A DNA stretch of 7,843 nt from Rickettsiaceae bacterium 4572_127 (GCA_002084505.1 NBLK01000048.1:1-7843); one strand, 5' to 3'. Counted from the stretch's first letter, positions 1-5,291 are shown. Numbers and translations: made by a program. The notes: generated by a model not told the origin, from the letters alone.

Positions 1-32
1 ATCAAGGTCTTTTTTTTATAAAGTGAATCTAA

Positions 33-245
33 TTAAGCAACTTTTTTTAAATTTTCTGCTGATTTTTTTCCACGATCATTTGTGATAAGTTCATATTCTA
101 CTTCTTCACCCTCATTAAGAGTTTGAAAATCTGCAGAAGCTTCTACTGCACTTCTGTGAACAAAAGCGTCTTCTCCGCCTTCTTTTGGTTCAATAAACCC
201 AAATCCTTTAGTAGGATTATACCATTTGACTTTTCCTATCGCCAT
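33..245 (-). CDS. cspA: Cold-shock domain protein (CspA family)
   Basis: A 70-residue single cold-shock domain, the full usual length of a bacterial Csp. It is a small cytoplasmic OB-fold protein that binds single-stranded RNA or DNA and acts as an RNA chaperone. Visible are the N-terminal GKVKWYN segment with W8, the RNP1 motif KGFGFI at residues 13-18 and the RNP2-like DAFVHRSAV at 26-34. These hold the usual aromatic nucleic-acid contacts F15, F17, F28 and H30. Position 31 is Arg where many Csps have Ile. The C-terminal GKKSAENL is typical. The start is supported by an AAGGT-like ribosome site six bases upstream (252-255) and by a good promoter at 328-355. The gene stands alone and diverges from the bamE operon. 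The exact paralogue (cspA, cspC or other) cannot be told. No clear terminator is visible before the window edge. Confidence 0.93.
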   Translation of the reverse strand: MAIGKVKWYNPTKGFGFIEPKEGGEDAFVHRSAVEASADFQTLNEGEEVEYELITNDRGKKSAENLKKVA

Positions 246-327
246 TTTTTTACCTTTTTTTATTTTGCCTAATTAAACATTAATCAAGCATTAGTTAATA
301 TGTATCATTTTTTAATAATACCTTCTT

Positions 328-355
328 AATATAGCACCTTTCCTGCAATAGTCAA
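328..355 (-). promoter_or_regulatory. Sigma70-like promoter of the cold-shock gene
   Basis: On the minus strand, a -35 box TTGACT (355-350) and a -10 box TATATT (333-328) are separated by 16 bp, close to consensus. The predicted transcript would begin near 321. That leaves an untranslated leader of about 75 nt before the csp start codon at 245. Long leaders are common on cold-shock mRNAs and often control their translation, but no strong hairpin is evident here. The -35 box touches the first possible start codon (355) of the divergent bamE reading frame. Confidence 0.6.
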
Positions 356-408
356 TGATTCATTTTTTTTTATTGATTTTTGTTTTCCTTGCTACTAAAC
401 TCATTGGC

Positions 409-846
409 ATGAAATGTATATTTTTAATTTTTGTTTTGCTTATATCAGGTTGTGGTTTGAAAGAACACAAGCGAGGGCATTTAATTTCTCCTGAGGCATC
501 AGCTAAGGTTGCTTCTTTGAGAACTAAGTCTGCTATCGTAAAAGAATTAGGAACTCCCGATGCAAGAAATATGTATGGAGACGAAGATATTTGGATGTAT
601 TTATCTTATGAAAAAGAACAAACAGCGTTTTTTTCTCCAACAGATAAAAAATATGATTTGATTTTATTTCATTTTCAAAAAGGTCAGCAAAAAATTTCAG
701 CAATAAATCGCTATGATTTGTCACAGAAGATTACTCTAAAAATGGATAAAAATAAAACAAAAGTACCAGGGGCGATTGAGCTAAGTCCACTAGAAGAGCT
801 ATTCAAAAACATAGGTAAATTTACTCCTGAAATGGGTGGTGGATAA
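409..846 (+). CDS. bamE: BamE/OmlA (SmpA)-like outer membrane lipoprotein
   Basis: A predicted lipoprotein of 145 residues, by family the small BamE/OmlA subunit of the outer-membrane beta-barrel assembly complex. From the ATG at 409 it has a compact lipoprotein signal peptide: MKC, a hydrophobic run, then the lipobox ISGC with lipidated Cys15. The mature part shows the BamE pattern: a K-E-L-G-T-P turn, an IWMYLSYE strand and an LILFHFQKG strand. It ends in GAIELSPLEELFKNIGKF, matching the tail seen in alphaproteobacterial BamE proteins. An in-frame ATG at 355 would add 18 residues and a second hydrophobic stretch. I prefer 409 because it gives a normal signal peptide and because 355 lies inside the -35 box of the divergent csp promoter. 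Neither start has a clear ribosome site. The stop codon overlaps the ffh start (TAATG), so the two are probably translationally coupled. Confidence 0.8.
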   Translation: MKCIFLIFVLLISGCGLKEHKRGHLISPEASAKVASLRTKSAIVKELGTPDARNMYGDEDIWMYLSYEKEQTAFFSPTDKKYDLILFHFQKGQQKISAINRYDLSQKITLKMDKNKTKVPGAIELSPLEELFKNIGKFTPEMGGG

Positions 847-2204
847 TGTTTGAAAAGCTCTCAAAAAGATTAAATACAGTTTTTGACGGATTGCGCGGAA
901 TTAAGGCTTTAACCGAAGAAGGACTATCAAAAGTTCTTCGAGAAATCCGCATTTCTCTTTTAGAGGCCGATGTTGCTTTGCCAGTCGTTAGAATTGTTTT
1001 GAATGATCTTAAAGAAAAAATGCTAGGTGAAAAAGCGATAAAAAACACTTCTCCTGCTGATACTTTTACTAAGGCTGTTCATGATGAATTAGTTGCTGTT
1101 TTGGGAAATAAAACTGCTGAAATTAAAATCAATAAATCTCCAACAATTATTTTAATGGTTGGACTTCAAGGTGTTGGAAAAACTACGACTAGTGCTAAAA
1201 TTGCGAATCGTTTCAAGAAAGAAAATAAGTCTGTATTGCTTGCTAGTGCTGATACTTATCGTTCAGCCGCTCAGGAACAATTGCAAATTTTAGCTGACCA
1301 AATAGCTGTGCCTAAAATTCAAATTTCAAAAAACAATTCACCTATTGATATTGCAAAAAAAACTCTAAAAGAAGCAAAAAAATATGATGTTTTGATTTTT
1401 GATACTGCAGGACGAACTCATGTAGATGATATTATGATGGACGAGGCTATTAAGATTTCAAAAATTCTAAAACCTGCTGAAACTCTTTTTGTAGCAGATG
1501 CAATGCAAGGACAAAATAGCTTATCCGTAGCAAAAAGTTTTCATGAAAAATTAAATCTAACTGGTATTGTTTTAACTCGTCTTGATGGAGACGCAAGAGG
1601 TGGAATCGCTTTATCTGTTGTAAAGACCTTAGAGATTCCTATTAAATTTATTGGAATTGGTGAGAAAATTGACGACTTAGATTTATTTCATCCAGACAGA
1701 ATGGCAGGGCGAATTTTAGGAATGGGAGACGTTGTATCTCTTGTTGAAACTGCTAAAAATAAAATGGACGAAGGAGCTATTCAAAACTTAACTGAAAAAA
1801 TGTTCTCTGGAGATTTTAACTTAAACGATATGTTAGCTCAAATGCGACAAGTAAAAAAAATGGGATCTATGAAAAAGATTTTGAAGTTTTTACCAGGAAT
1901 GGGTGGGCTTACTGAAAAACTAAATCAAGCAGGAATGAATGATAAATCAGTTACACATCAAGAGGCTATTTTGCTTTCAATGACTATGAAAGAGCGGGAA
2001 AATCCGGAAATCCTTTTGAAATCTCGAAAAATAAGAATCGCAAAAGGCTCAGGAAGGTCGGTTAGCGATGTGGAAAAGTTACTAAAACAACATAACAAAA
2101 TGAAAAAAATGATGTCTAAGATTCAAGGAGCAGGAGGAATGGAAGCGCTTGCTGAAAAACTTCCGAAAAATTTAGATGGCATTGATCCAAAAAACTTTTT
2201 TTAG
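846..2204 (+). CDS. ffh: Signal recognition particle protein Ffh (SRP54)
   Basis: A complete 452-residue Ffh, the GTPase that binds 4.5S RNA and signal sequences and delivers ribosome-nascent chain complexes to FtsY at the inner membrane. The N domain spans about residues 1-88. The G domain follows, with GLQGVGKTTT (106-115), DTYRSAA (136-142), DTAGR (186-190) and TRLDGDARGG (244-253), then the GEKIDDLDLFHPDRMAGRILGMGD segment up to about 294. The Met-rich M domain (about 300-452) includes MKKILKFLPGMGG and the RNA-binding GSGRSVSDVEKLLKQ region (401-415). All motifs are intact, with mild changes (Ser for Pro in DTYRPAA, Arg for Lys in TKLDGD). The start codon overlaps the bamE stop by one base. 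The end is followed at once by cmk. The usual rpsP-rimM-trmD neighbours are absent. Confidence 0.98.
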   Translation: MFEKLSKRLNTVFDGLRGIKALTEEGLSKVLREIRISLLEADVALPVVRIVLNDLKEKMLGEKAIKNTSPADTFTKAVHDELVAVLGNKTAEIKINKSPTIILMVGLQGVGKTTTSAKIANRFKKENKSVLLASADTYRSAAQEQLQILADQIAVPKIQISKNNSPIDIAKKTLKEAKKYDVLIFDTAGRTHVDDIMMDEAIKISKILKPAETLFVADAMQGQNSLSVAKSFHEKLNLTGIVLTRLDGDARGGIALSVVKTLEIPIKFIGIGEKIDDLDLFHPDRMAGRILGMGDVVSLVETAKNKMDEGAIQNLTEKMFSGDFNLNDMLAQMRQVKKMGSMKKILKFLPGMGGLTEKLNQAGMNDKSVTHQEAILLSMTMKERENPEILLKSRKIRIAKGSGRSVSDVEKLLKQHNKMKKMMSKIQGAGGMEALAEKLPKNLDGIDPKNFF

Positions 2205-2208
2205 GAGG
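2203..2208 (+). promoter_or_regulatory. Strong Shine-Dalgarno of cmk overlapping the ffh stop
   Basis: AGGAGG lies four bases before the cmk ATG and shares two bases with the ffh stop codon TAG (2202-2204). It is a perfect anti-16S match, rare in this window. It fixes the cmk start at 2213 and suggests ribosomes finishing ffh can reinitiate on cmk. Confidence 0.85.
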
Positions 2209-2212
2209 AATC

Positions 2213-2860
2213 ATGATTATAACAATTGACGGACCAAGCGGAGTTGGAAAAGGAACAGTTGCAAAATCTCTTGCTAAAAAATTAAACTTCGCATACTTGG
2301 ATACTGGATCACTTTTCAGAGCCACAGTTCTTAATTTAATCTTAAATGAAAATGGGTTTGAAGCAGATACAGCCTTGAAAACAGCAAAAGCATTAACTCC
2401 TAAAAAACTAACTGAACTTATAAGCAATACTGAACTAAGAAGCAATCCAGAAGTATCAAGATTGATACCAATAACAATAGCTAAAATGCCAAAGGTCAGA
2501 GATGTTTTAAAAAAACTAGCACAAGAATTTACTAAAAATCCTCCAAAACTTTCATCAGGAGCGACGCCAAAAGGTGTCATTCTAGATGGACGAGACACGG
2601 GGACACTTGTCGCACCAAATGCTGATATAAAGTTTTATTTAACAGCAGATGCAGAAGTTCGTGCGAATCGTCGTTTGCTTGATTATAAAGAAAAAGGAAT
2701 TGAGATTTCTTATGAGAAAGTTTTGGAAAGCATTAAAACTAGGGATGAAACTGACGAAAAAAACCCCCTTATTCCACCTCCAACAGCAAACACAATTCGA
2801 ATCAATAGCTCAAACCTAAACAAAAAAGAAGTCTTTGAAAAAATGCTGTCTTATATTTAG
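2213..2860 (+). CDS. cmk: Cytidylate kinase
   Basis: A 215-residue (d)CMP kinase, which phosphorylates CMP and dCMP with ATP to the diphosphates in the cytoplasm. The P-loop GPSGVGKGT is at residues 7-15, and the LDTGSLFRA nucleotide-binding segment at 29-37. DGRDTGT (125-131) stands where DGRDIGT is usual, followed by the core ADIKFYLTADAEVRANRR. The lid region reads RDETDEKNPL (177-186). Family members usually have RD-x2-D-x2-R-x3-PL, so this protein seems about three residues shorter there and lacks the second lid arginine. Length and order are otherwise normal. The start is fixed by an AGGAGG site overlapping the ffh stop. Third gene of the bamE-ffh-cmk operon. No hairpin-plus-T-run terminator is obvious right after it. 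Confidence 0.95.
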   Translation: MIITIDGPSGVGKGTVAKSLAKKLNFAYLDTGSLFRATVLNLILNENGFEADTALKTAKALTPKKLTELISNTELRSNPEVSRLIPITIAKMPKVRDVLKKLAQEFTKNPPKLSSGATPKGVILDGRDTGTLVAPNADIKFYLTADAEVRANRRLLDYKEKGIEISYEKVLESIKTRDETDEKNPLIPPPTANTIRINSSNLNKKEVFEKMLSYI

Positions 2861-2921
2861 ACTTATCCCCCCACTAAAAAACCTAACTTAAAGTTGAATT
2901 TCATCTTATTATTGATGAGTT

Positions 2922-2948
2922 AAATGTATTAACAATGTTAATACATTT
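2922..2948 (+). promoter_or_regulatory. Palindrome copy 1, operator-like
   Basis: A perfect inverted repeat with 12-bp arms AAATGTATTAAC and GTTAATACATTT around a 3-bp centre AAT. The inner 21 bp (TGTATTAAC-N3-GTTAATACA) recurs at 3004-3024 with a different centre. Conserved arms with a free centre are what a dimeric helix-turn-helix regulator recognises. As RNA it could form a hairpin, but no T-run follows. It lies 62 bp after the cmk stop and about 170 bp before the MotA-like gene. Confidence 0.65.
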
Positions 2949-3003
2949 CCCACTTAACCTGTTGTAATAGCTCTCTTTTTTTACAGCTTTTTTAAGTATA
3001 TTT

Positions 3004-3024
3004 TGTATTAACGTTGTTAATACA
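3004..3024 (+). promoter_or_regulatory. Palindrome copy 2, operator-like
   Basis: A perfect inverted repeat with 9-bp arms TGTATTAAC and GTTAATACA around a centre GTT. It matches the inner 21 bp of the palindrome at 2922-2948 except for the centre. The two centres are 79 bp apart. It is followed by seven T residues, so it might also act as a weak intrinsic terminator for the cmk operon. The stem is very AT-rich, though, and the second copy favours a protein-binding role. It lies about 57 bp upstream of the -35 box at 3081. Confidence 0.65.
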
Positions 3025-3080
3025 TTTTTTTCTGTGATAACTTAAATCCAAAAGAAACTTATTAAGAATATTTTATAATC

Positions 3081-3109
3081 TTGACAAGAACTAAAAAAGA
3101 TTCTAGTAT
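3081..3109 (+). promoter_or_regulatory. Sigma70-like promoter, probably leaderless
   Basis: A perfect -35 TTGACA (3081-3086), a 17-bp spacer and a -10 TAGTAT (3104-3109). Seven bases past the -10 puts transcription start on the A of the ATG at 3116, so the mRNA would be leaderless. That fits the absence of any Shine-Dalgarno. A perfect TATAAT at 3074-3079 is an alternative -10 without a recognisable -35. Its transcript would start near 3086 and carry the inverted repeat at 3097-3137. Confidence 0.6.
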
Positions 3110-3137
3110 GTTGCAATGAAAAAAATACTAGAATCTT
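3097..3137 (+). repeat. 13-bp perfect inverted repeat enclosing a start codon
   Basis: Arms AAGATTCTAGTAT (3097-3109) and ATACTAGAATCTT (3125-3137) are exact reverse complements separated by 15 bp. The loop holds the ATG at 3116. The left arm contains the whole -10 box; the right arm is codons 4 to part of 8. It may be an operator that blocks RNA polymerase, or an RNA hairpin that displays or hides the start codon. Each arm carries a GANTC site (3099-3103 and 3131-3135). Confidence 0.75.
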
Positions 3138-3697
3138 CTTTATTCAAAATGACCGCTTTTTTAGGAATCATGTTTCTAATAGTGCTGATTTTTTCCAAGA
3201 AATTATTATACATTCTTAATGCGAATCCGTCTTTTAATTTTCTAATTATCTGTGTTTTTGTAATTGGAGTGATTCGGCTTTTTTCTCACGTAAGAAGATT
3301 AGCCCCTGAAAAAAAATGGTTAGAAAAATTTATTTCCAGTAGAAAAAACAATGGATTTCGCCCAACTTTATTAGCTCCAGTTTTTGAAATGCTAAAAGGA
3401 CATGAAGGAAAATCAAAACCATACATTGCTTCCACAACCCTACAATCAATGTTAGACATTATTGATTCGCGACTATGTGATGATAAGAATATGGCTAAAT
3501 ATTTTGTGAATGTTTTGATTTTTTTAGGATTGCTCGGAACTTTTTTTGGGCTGATGCAAACGATTCAATCCATTTCAGGAGTTATAAATAATCTTTCTAT
3601 AAATGTTGCTGATTTTAGTCTAATGTTTGAGACCTTGAAAAATGATTTAGCTTCTCCACTTGGCGGAATGGCACAGAAGAAAAATTGTCTTCTTTAA
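3116..3697 (+). CDS. MotA/TolQ/ExbB-like protein, N-terminal part
   Basis: A 193-residue product holding three membrane segments: about residues 10-32, 39-58 and 127-150. The third reads VNVLIFLGLLGTFFGLMQTI, the conserved MotA/TolQ/ExbB pore-helix signature. A cytoplasmic stretch of about 65 residues separates helices two and three. FETLKNDLASPLGGM, which leads into the final helix in relatives, is followed by an unrelated AQKKNCLL and a stop. The final helix is absent. The start at 3116 lies in the loop of an inverted repeat, has no Shine-Dalgarno, and coincides with the predicted transcription start. By family the role would be the ion-conducting inner-membrane subunit of an envelope motor-like complex. 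What the complex does in this group is not established to my knowledge. Confidence 0.7.
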   Translation: MKKILESSLFKMTAFLGIMFLIVLIFSKKLLYILNANPSFNFLIICVFVIGVIRLFSHVRRLAPEKKWLEKFISSRKNNGFRPTLLAPVFEMLKGHEGKSKPYIASTTLQSMLDIIDSRLCDDKNMAKYFVNVLIFLGLLGTFFGLMQTIQSISGVINNLSINVADFSLMFETLKNDLASPLGGMAQKKNCLL

Positions 3698-4125
3698 CTA
3701 GAATTTCAGGTGATATAAAGGGTGTAAAAAAAGGAGAAGAAAGTATTTTTTCTTACTTGCAGGCGTTGCTTGAACAGACTGCTGATAGTATGAATAAGCT
3801 GGAACTTTCTCTTGCGAAATCAGAACATCATCATCAAACTTCTGCTATGAGAACACAAGAAATGTCGGAACAACTAATGATTCTCTCTAAGCAAATGCAT
3901 AAAGATTTGGGGTCTATGGAGAAAATGGCGATCTCATATCAAACACTCCAACCATTAGTTGAAAAGCTCCGAGATTTATCAGGAAATATGGGAATTGATA
4001 ATGACACTAAAAGCTCAATAAAATTAATTAATACAAATATCACAGGAATGTCTTCTCAGCTTTCTTCTGACTTAAAAGTTCTAGCGAAAACAATTTCTCT
4101 AAGTGGAAATAAAGGCAAAAAATGA
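3685..4125 (+). CDS. MotA/TolQ/ExbB-like protein, C-terminal cytoplasmic part
   Basis: A frame of up to 146 residues, shifted -1 from the preceding one and overlapping its end by 13 bases. It can start only at a TTG (3685), which has no ribosome site, so it is better read as the tail of the broken gene than as a gene of its own. It is hydrophilic and mostly helical (EESIFSYLQALLEQTADSMNKLELSLAKSEHHH, later MSEQLMILSKQMHKDL), as in the long cytoplasmic tails of MotA-like proteins of this type. There is no membrane segment. Its stop overlaps the next ATG (ATGA, 4122-4125), so the original gene was translationally coupled to its OmpA-like partner. Confidence 0.5.
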   Translation: MSSLTRISGDIKGVKKGEESIFSYLQALLEQTADSMNKLELSLAKSEHHHQTSAMRTQEMSEQLMILSKQMHKDLGSMEKMAISYQTLQPLVEKLRDLSGNMGIDNDTKSSIKLINTNITGMSSQLSSDLKVLAKTISLSGNKGKK

Positions 4126-5186
4126 GACGGAGAAATTCTGATTTGATGGATCAATCTTGGTCTGGATTCGTGGATTTATTTTCTAATTTAATTTTATTTT
4201 TATTGTTCATGCTTTTTATTTTTATGCTAGCTCAATTTTTTATGAGCCTTCAACTTTCAAATTCAACTGGAAAAGTTTCTGTTCTTTCTTCTAAAATAAA
4301 TGAGCTTTCAGCACGAGTTAAGCAGGCCGAAAATGACAAAGAAATTTTATATGAAACTCTTACCGAATTCAAAATAAAACTGGATGATTTTGCAAAAACA
4401 GTTGTAAAAAAAGATTTCAAAATTTCTGATTTACAAGACAGTTATTCACTTCTTCATAAAAAGGCTTTGTTTGAAAAAAAGAAATCTAAAGGTATGGAGC
4501 AGGAAGTAAAATCACTCAATTTTTTAATTGCTGAGCTTGAAGGAAAAATCATAGAAGGAAAAAAGAGAGCCTCACGAAAAGAACTAAATAAACAAGTGAA
4601 AAATTTAGAAATGGAAATGAAAAAGCTAAATTCAGCTTTAGATTCTTCTGATAAATATATTGAAGAACAAGAGGTTCAAATTGTCGAATTATCTAAAAGA
4701 TTAAATCGTGCTTTGGCTGGAAAAGCAATGGAGCTTCATCGCTATCAATCTGTTTTTTTTAAGGATCTATCAAAGGCAATTGGAAACGACATTAGGTTGA
4801 AAGCAAAGGGCGATCGATTCGTTTTACAGGCTGAAATGTTATTTAGAAGCGGTTCGGCAATAGTTGGAAAATCTGGGCAGAATGAACTACAAAAAGTAGC
4901 AAATATAATTACAAATTTAGAAAAAAAGTTACCTCCTAAGTCCAATTGGTTTATACGAATAGATGGGCATACTGATGCGACTCCAATTAAAGGCGGAAAG
5001 TTCAAATCCAACTGGGAATTATCGTCGGCAAGAGCTGTTGCTGTTGTTGAATCTCTTGTAAAAAAAGGTGTAAATCCTAAGCGATTAGCCGTCGCAGGAT
5101 TCGGAGAATTTCAACCTATCACAGACGGAAAAACAAAATTAGAAAGAAAATACAACCGCCGAATTGAATTCTACCTAACCAAATAG
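4122..5186 (+). CDS. MotB-like envelope protein: TM helix, coiled coil, OmpA domain
   Basis: A complete 354-residue protein. A short basic N-terminus with WSGFVDLFSNL leads into a single membrane helix at about 21-41 (ending MLAQFF). A long charged coiled coil follows at about 50-200, then an OmpA-C peptidoglycan-binding domain at about 210-354. The domain shows FRSGSA, the conserved RIDGHTDATPI (279-289), NWELSSARAVAVVESL (297-312), VAGFGEFQPI and a final NRRIEFYLTK. The layout is that of MotB/TolR-type partners of MotA-like channels, with the helix in the inner membrane and the OmpA domain bound to peptidoglycan. The WxGFVD...MLAQFF start closely resembles the alphaproteobacterial proteins usually labelled peptidoglycan-binding protein next to a MotA-like gene. 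Here it is intact although its upstream partner is broken. The ATGA overlap indicates coupling. It converges on htpX. Confidence 0.9.
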   Translation: MRRRNSDLMDQSWSGFVDLFSNLILFLLFMLFIFMLAQFFMSLQLSNSTGKVSVLSSKINELSARVKQAENDKEILYETLTEFKIKLDDFAKTVVKKDFKISDLQDSYSLLHKKALFEKKKSKGMEQEVKSLNFLIAELEGKIIEGKKRASRKELNKQVKNLEMEMKKLNSALDSSDKYIEEQEVQIVELSKRLNRALAGKAMELHRYQSVFFKDLSKAIGNDIRLKAKGDRFVLQAEMLFRSGSAIVGKSGQNELQKVANIITNLEKKLPPKSNWFIRIDGHTDATPIKGGKFKSNWELSSARAVAVVESLVKKGVNPKRLAVAGFGEFQPITDGKTKLERKYNRRIEFYLTK

Positions 5187-5215
5187 AATTTTATGCATTA
5201 ATATTGGTGATTGCT

Positions 5216-5235
5216 TTTTGCACAGATTATGCACA
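5216..5235 (+). repeat. Two tandem DnaA-box-like 9-mers
   Basis: TTTTGCACA (5216-5224) and TTATGCACA (5227-5235) both fit the relaxed DnaA-box pattern TTWTNCACA. They are in the same orientation and start 11 bp apart, about one helical turn. The region is the convergent gap between the OmpA-like gene and htpX. Two boxes alone do not make an origin, and no AT-rich unwinding element or dnaA gene is visible here. They may be chance. Confidence 0.3.
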
Positions 5236-5241
5236 ATTTTA

Positions 5242-5277
5242 CGGAACAGCAGAGCCCAAAACGGCTGATGCTTTCCG
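5242..5277. other. GC-rich imperfect stem-loop in the convergent gap
   Basis: Pairs form between 5242-5246 and 5273-5277 (CGGAA with TTCCG), 5248-5251 and 5269-5272 (AGCA with TGCT), and 5253-5256 and 5263-5266 (AGCC with GGCT). One bulged C and one small internal loop interrupt a stem of 13 pairs around the 6-base loop CAAAAC. The stretch 5241-5278 is about 58% G+C in an AT-rich window. It sits 55 bases after the OmpA-like stop and 15 bases after the htpX stop, where a bidirectional terminator would be expected. Neither strand has a T-run after it, so it is not a canonical intrinsic terminator. Confidence 0.45.
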
Positions 5278-5291
5278 CAAATTATACCTTC

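Larger units (their letters stand above)
3116..4125 (+). pseudogene. MotA/TolQ/ExbB-like gene, broken by deletion and frameshift
   Basis: Read together, the frames 3116-3697 and 3685-4125 make one gene of the MotA/TolQ/ExbB proton-channel superfamily, of the kind paired with an OmpA-domain partner in alphaproteobacteria. The first frame runs normally to SPLGGM (codon 3668-3670) and then changes to KKNCLL and a stop. Going back one base at 3670 gives GT-EEKLSSLTRI, which continues into the second frame. In intact relatives as I recall them, GGMGT is followed by about 33 residues (AFSSSLFGLAGSLVLGFLDLQ and on) that form the last membrane helix. Those residues are missing. Both a shift and a deletion are therefore needed to explain the region, or one deletion whose length is 1 modulo 3. 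As written it cannot encode a complete channel subunit. Real decay and assembly error are both possible. Confidence 0.7.

Noticed and set aside
2116..2598. Minus-strand open frame opposite ffh and cmk
   Set aside because: It is a shadow of two well-supported genes, with no family resemblance and no ribosome site.
2970..2996. Intrinsic terminator formed by two AGCT tetramers before a T-run
   Set aside because: Only four pairs around a 12-base loop, too weak to support.
2920..3024. CtrA binding sites (TTAA-N7-TTAA)
   Set aside because: The TTAA pairs in and beside the palindromes are spaced by 5 bp, not 7.
2922..3024. Bdellovibrio-type LexA box or integron attC sites
   Set aside because: The arms are TTAAC-N3-GTTAA, not TTAC-N3-GTAA. 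GTTAATA does not fit the GTTRRRY core, and no integrase is near.
3116..5186. Zorya anti-phage system (ZorA MotA-like and ZorB OmpA-like)
   Set aside because: The domain pairing matches, but no zorC, zorD or zorE-like gene or other defence gene is nearby. The neighbours are housekeeping, and the OmpA-like N-terminus resembles the common alphaproteobacterial pair.
3116..5186. Flagellar stator motA/motB
   Set aside because: No flagellar genes are present. The long coiled coil and the N-terminal sequence differ from classical MotB.
5187..5291. SRP RNA, tmRNA or a tRNA in the convergent gap
   Set aside because: The GGAAGGAAGC-type SRP core, the T-loop GGTTCGAAT and a CCA end are all absent.
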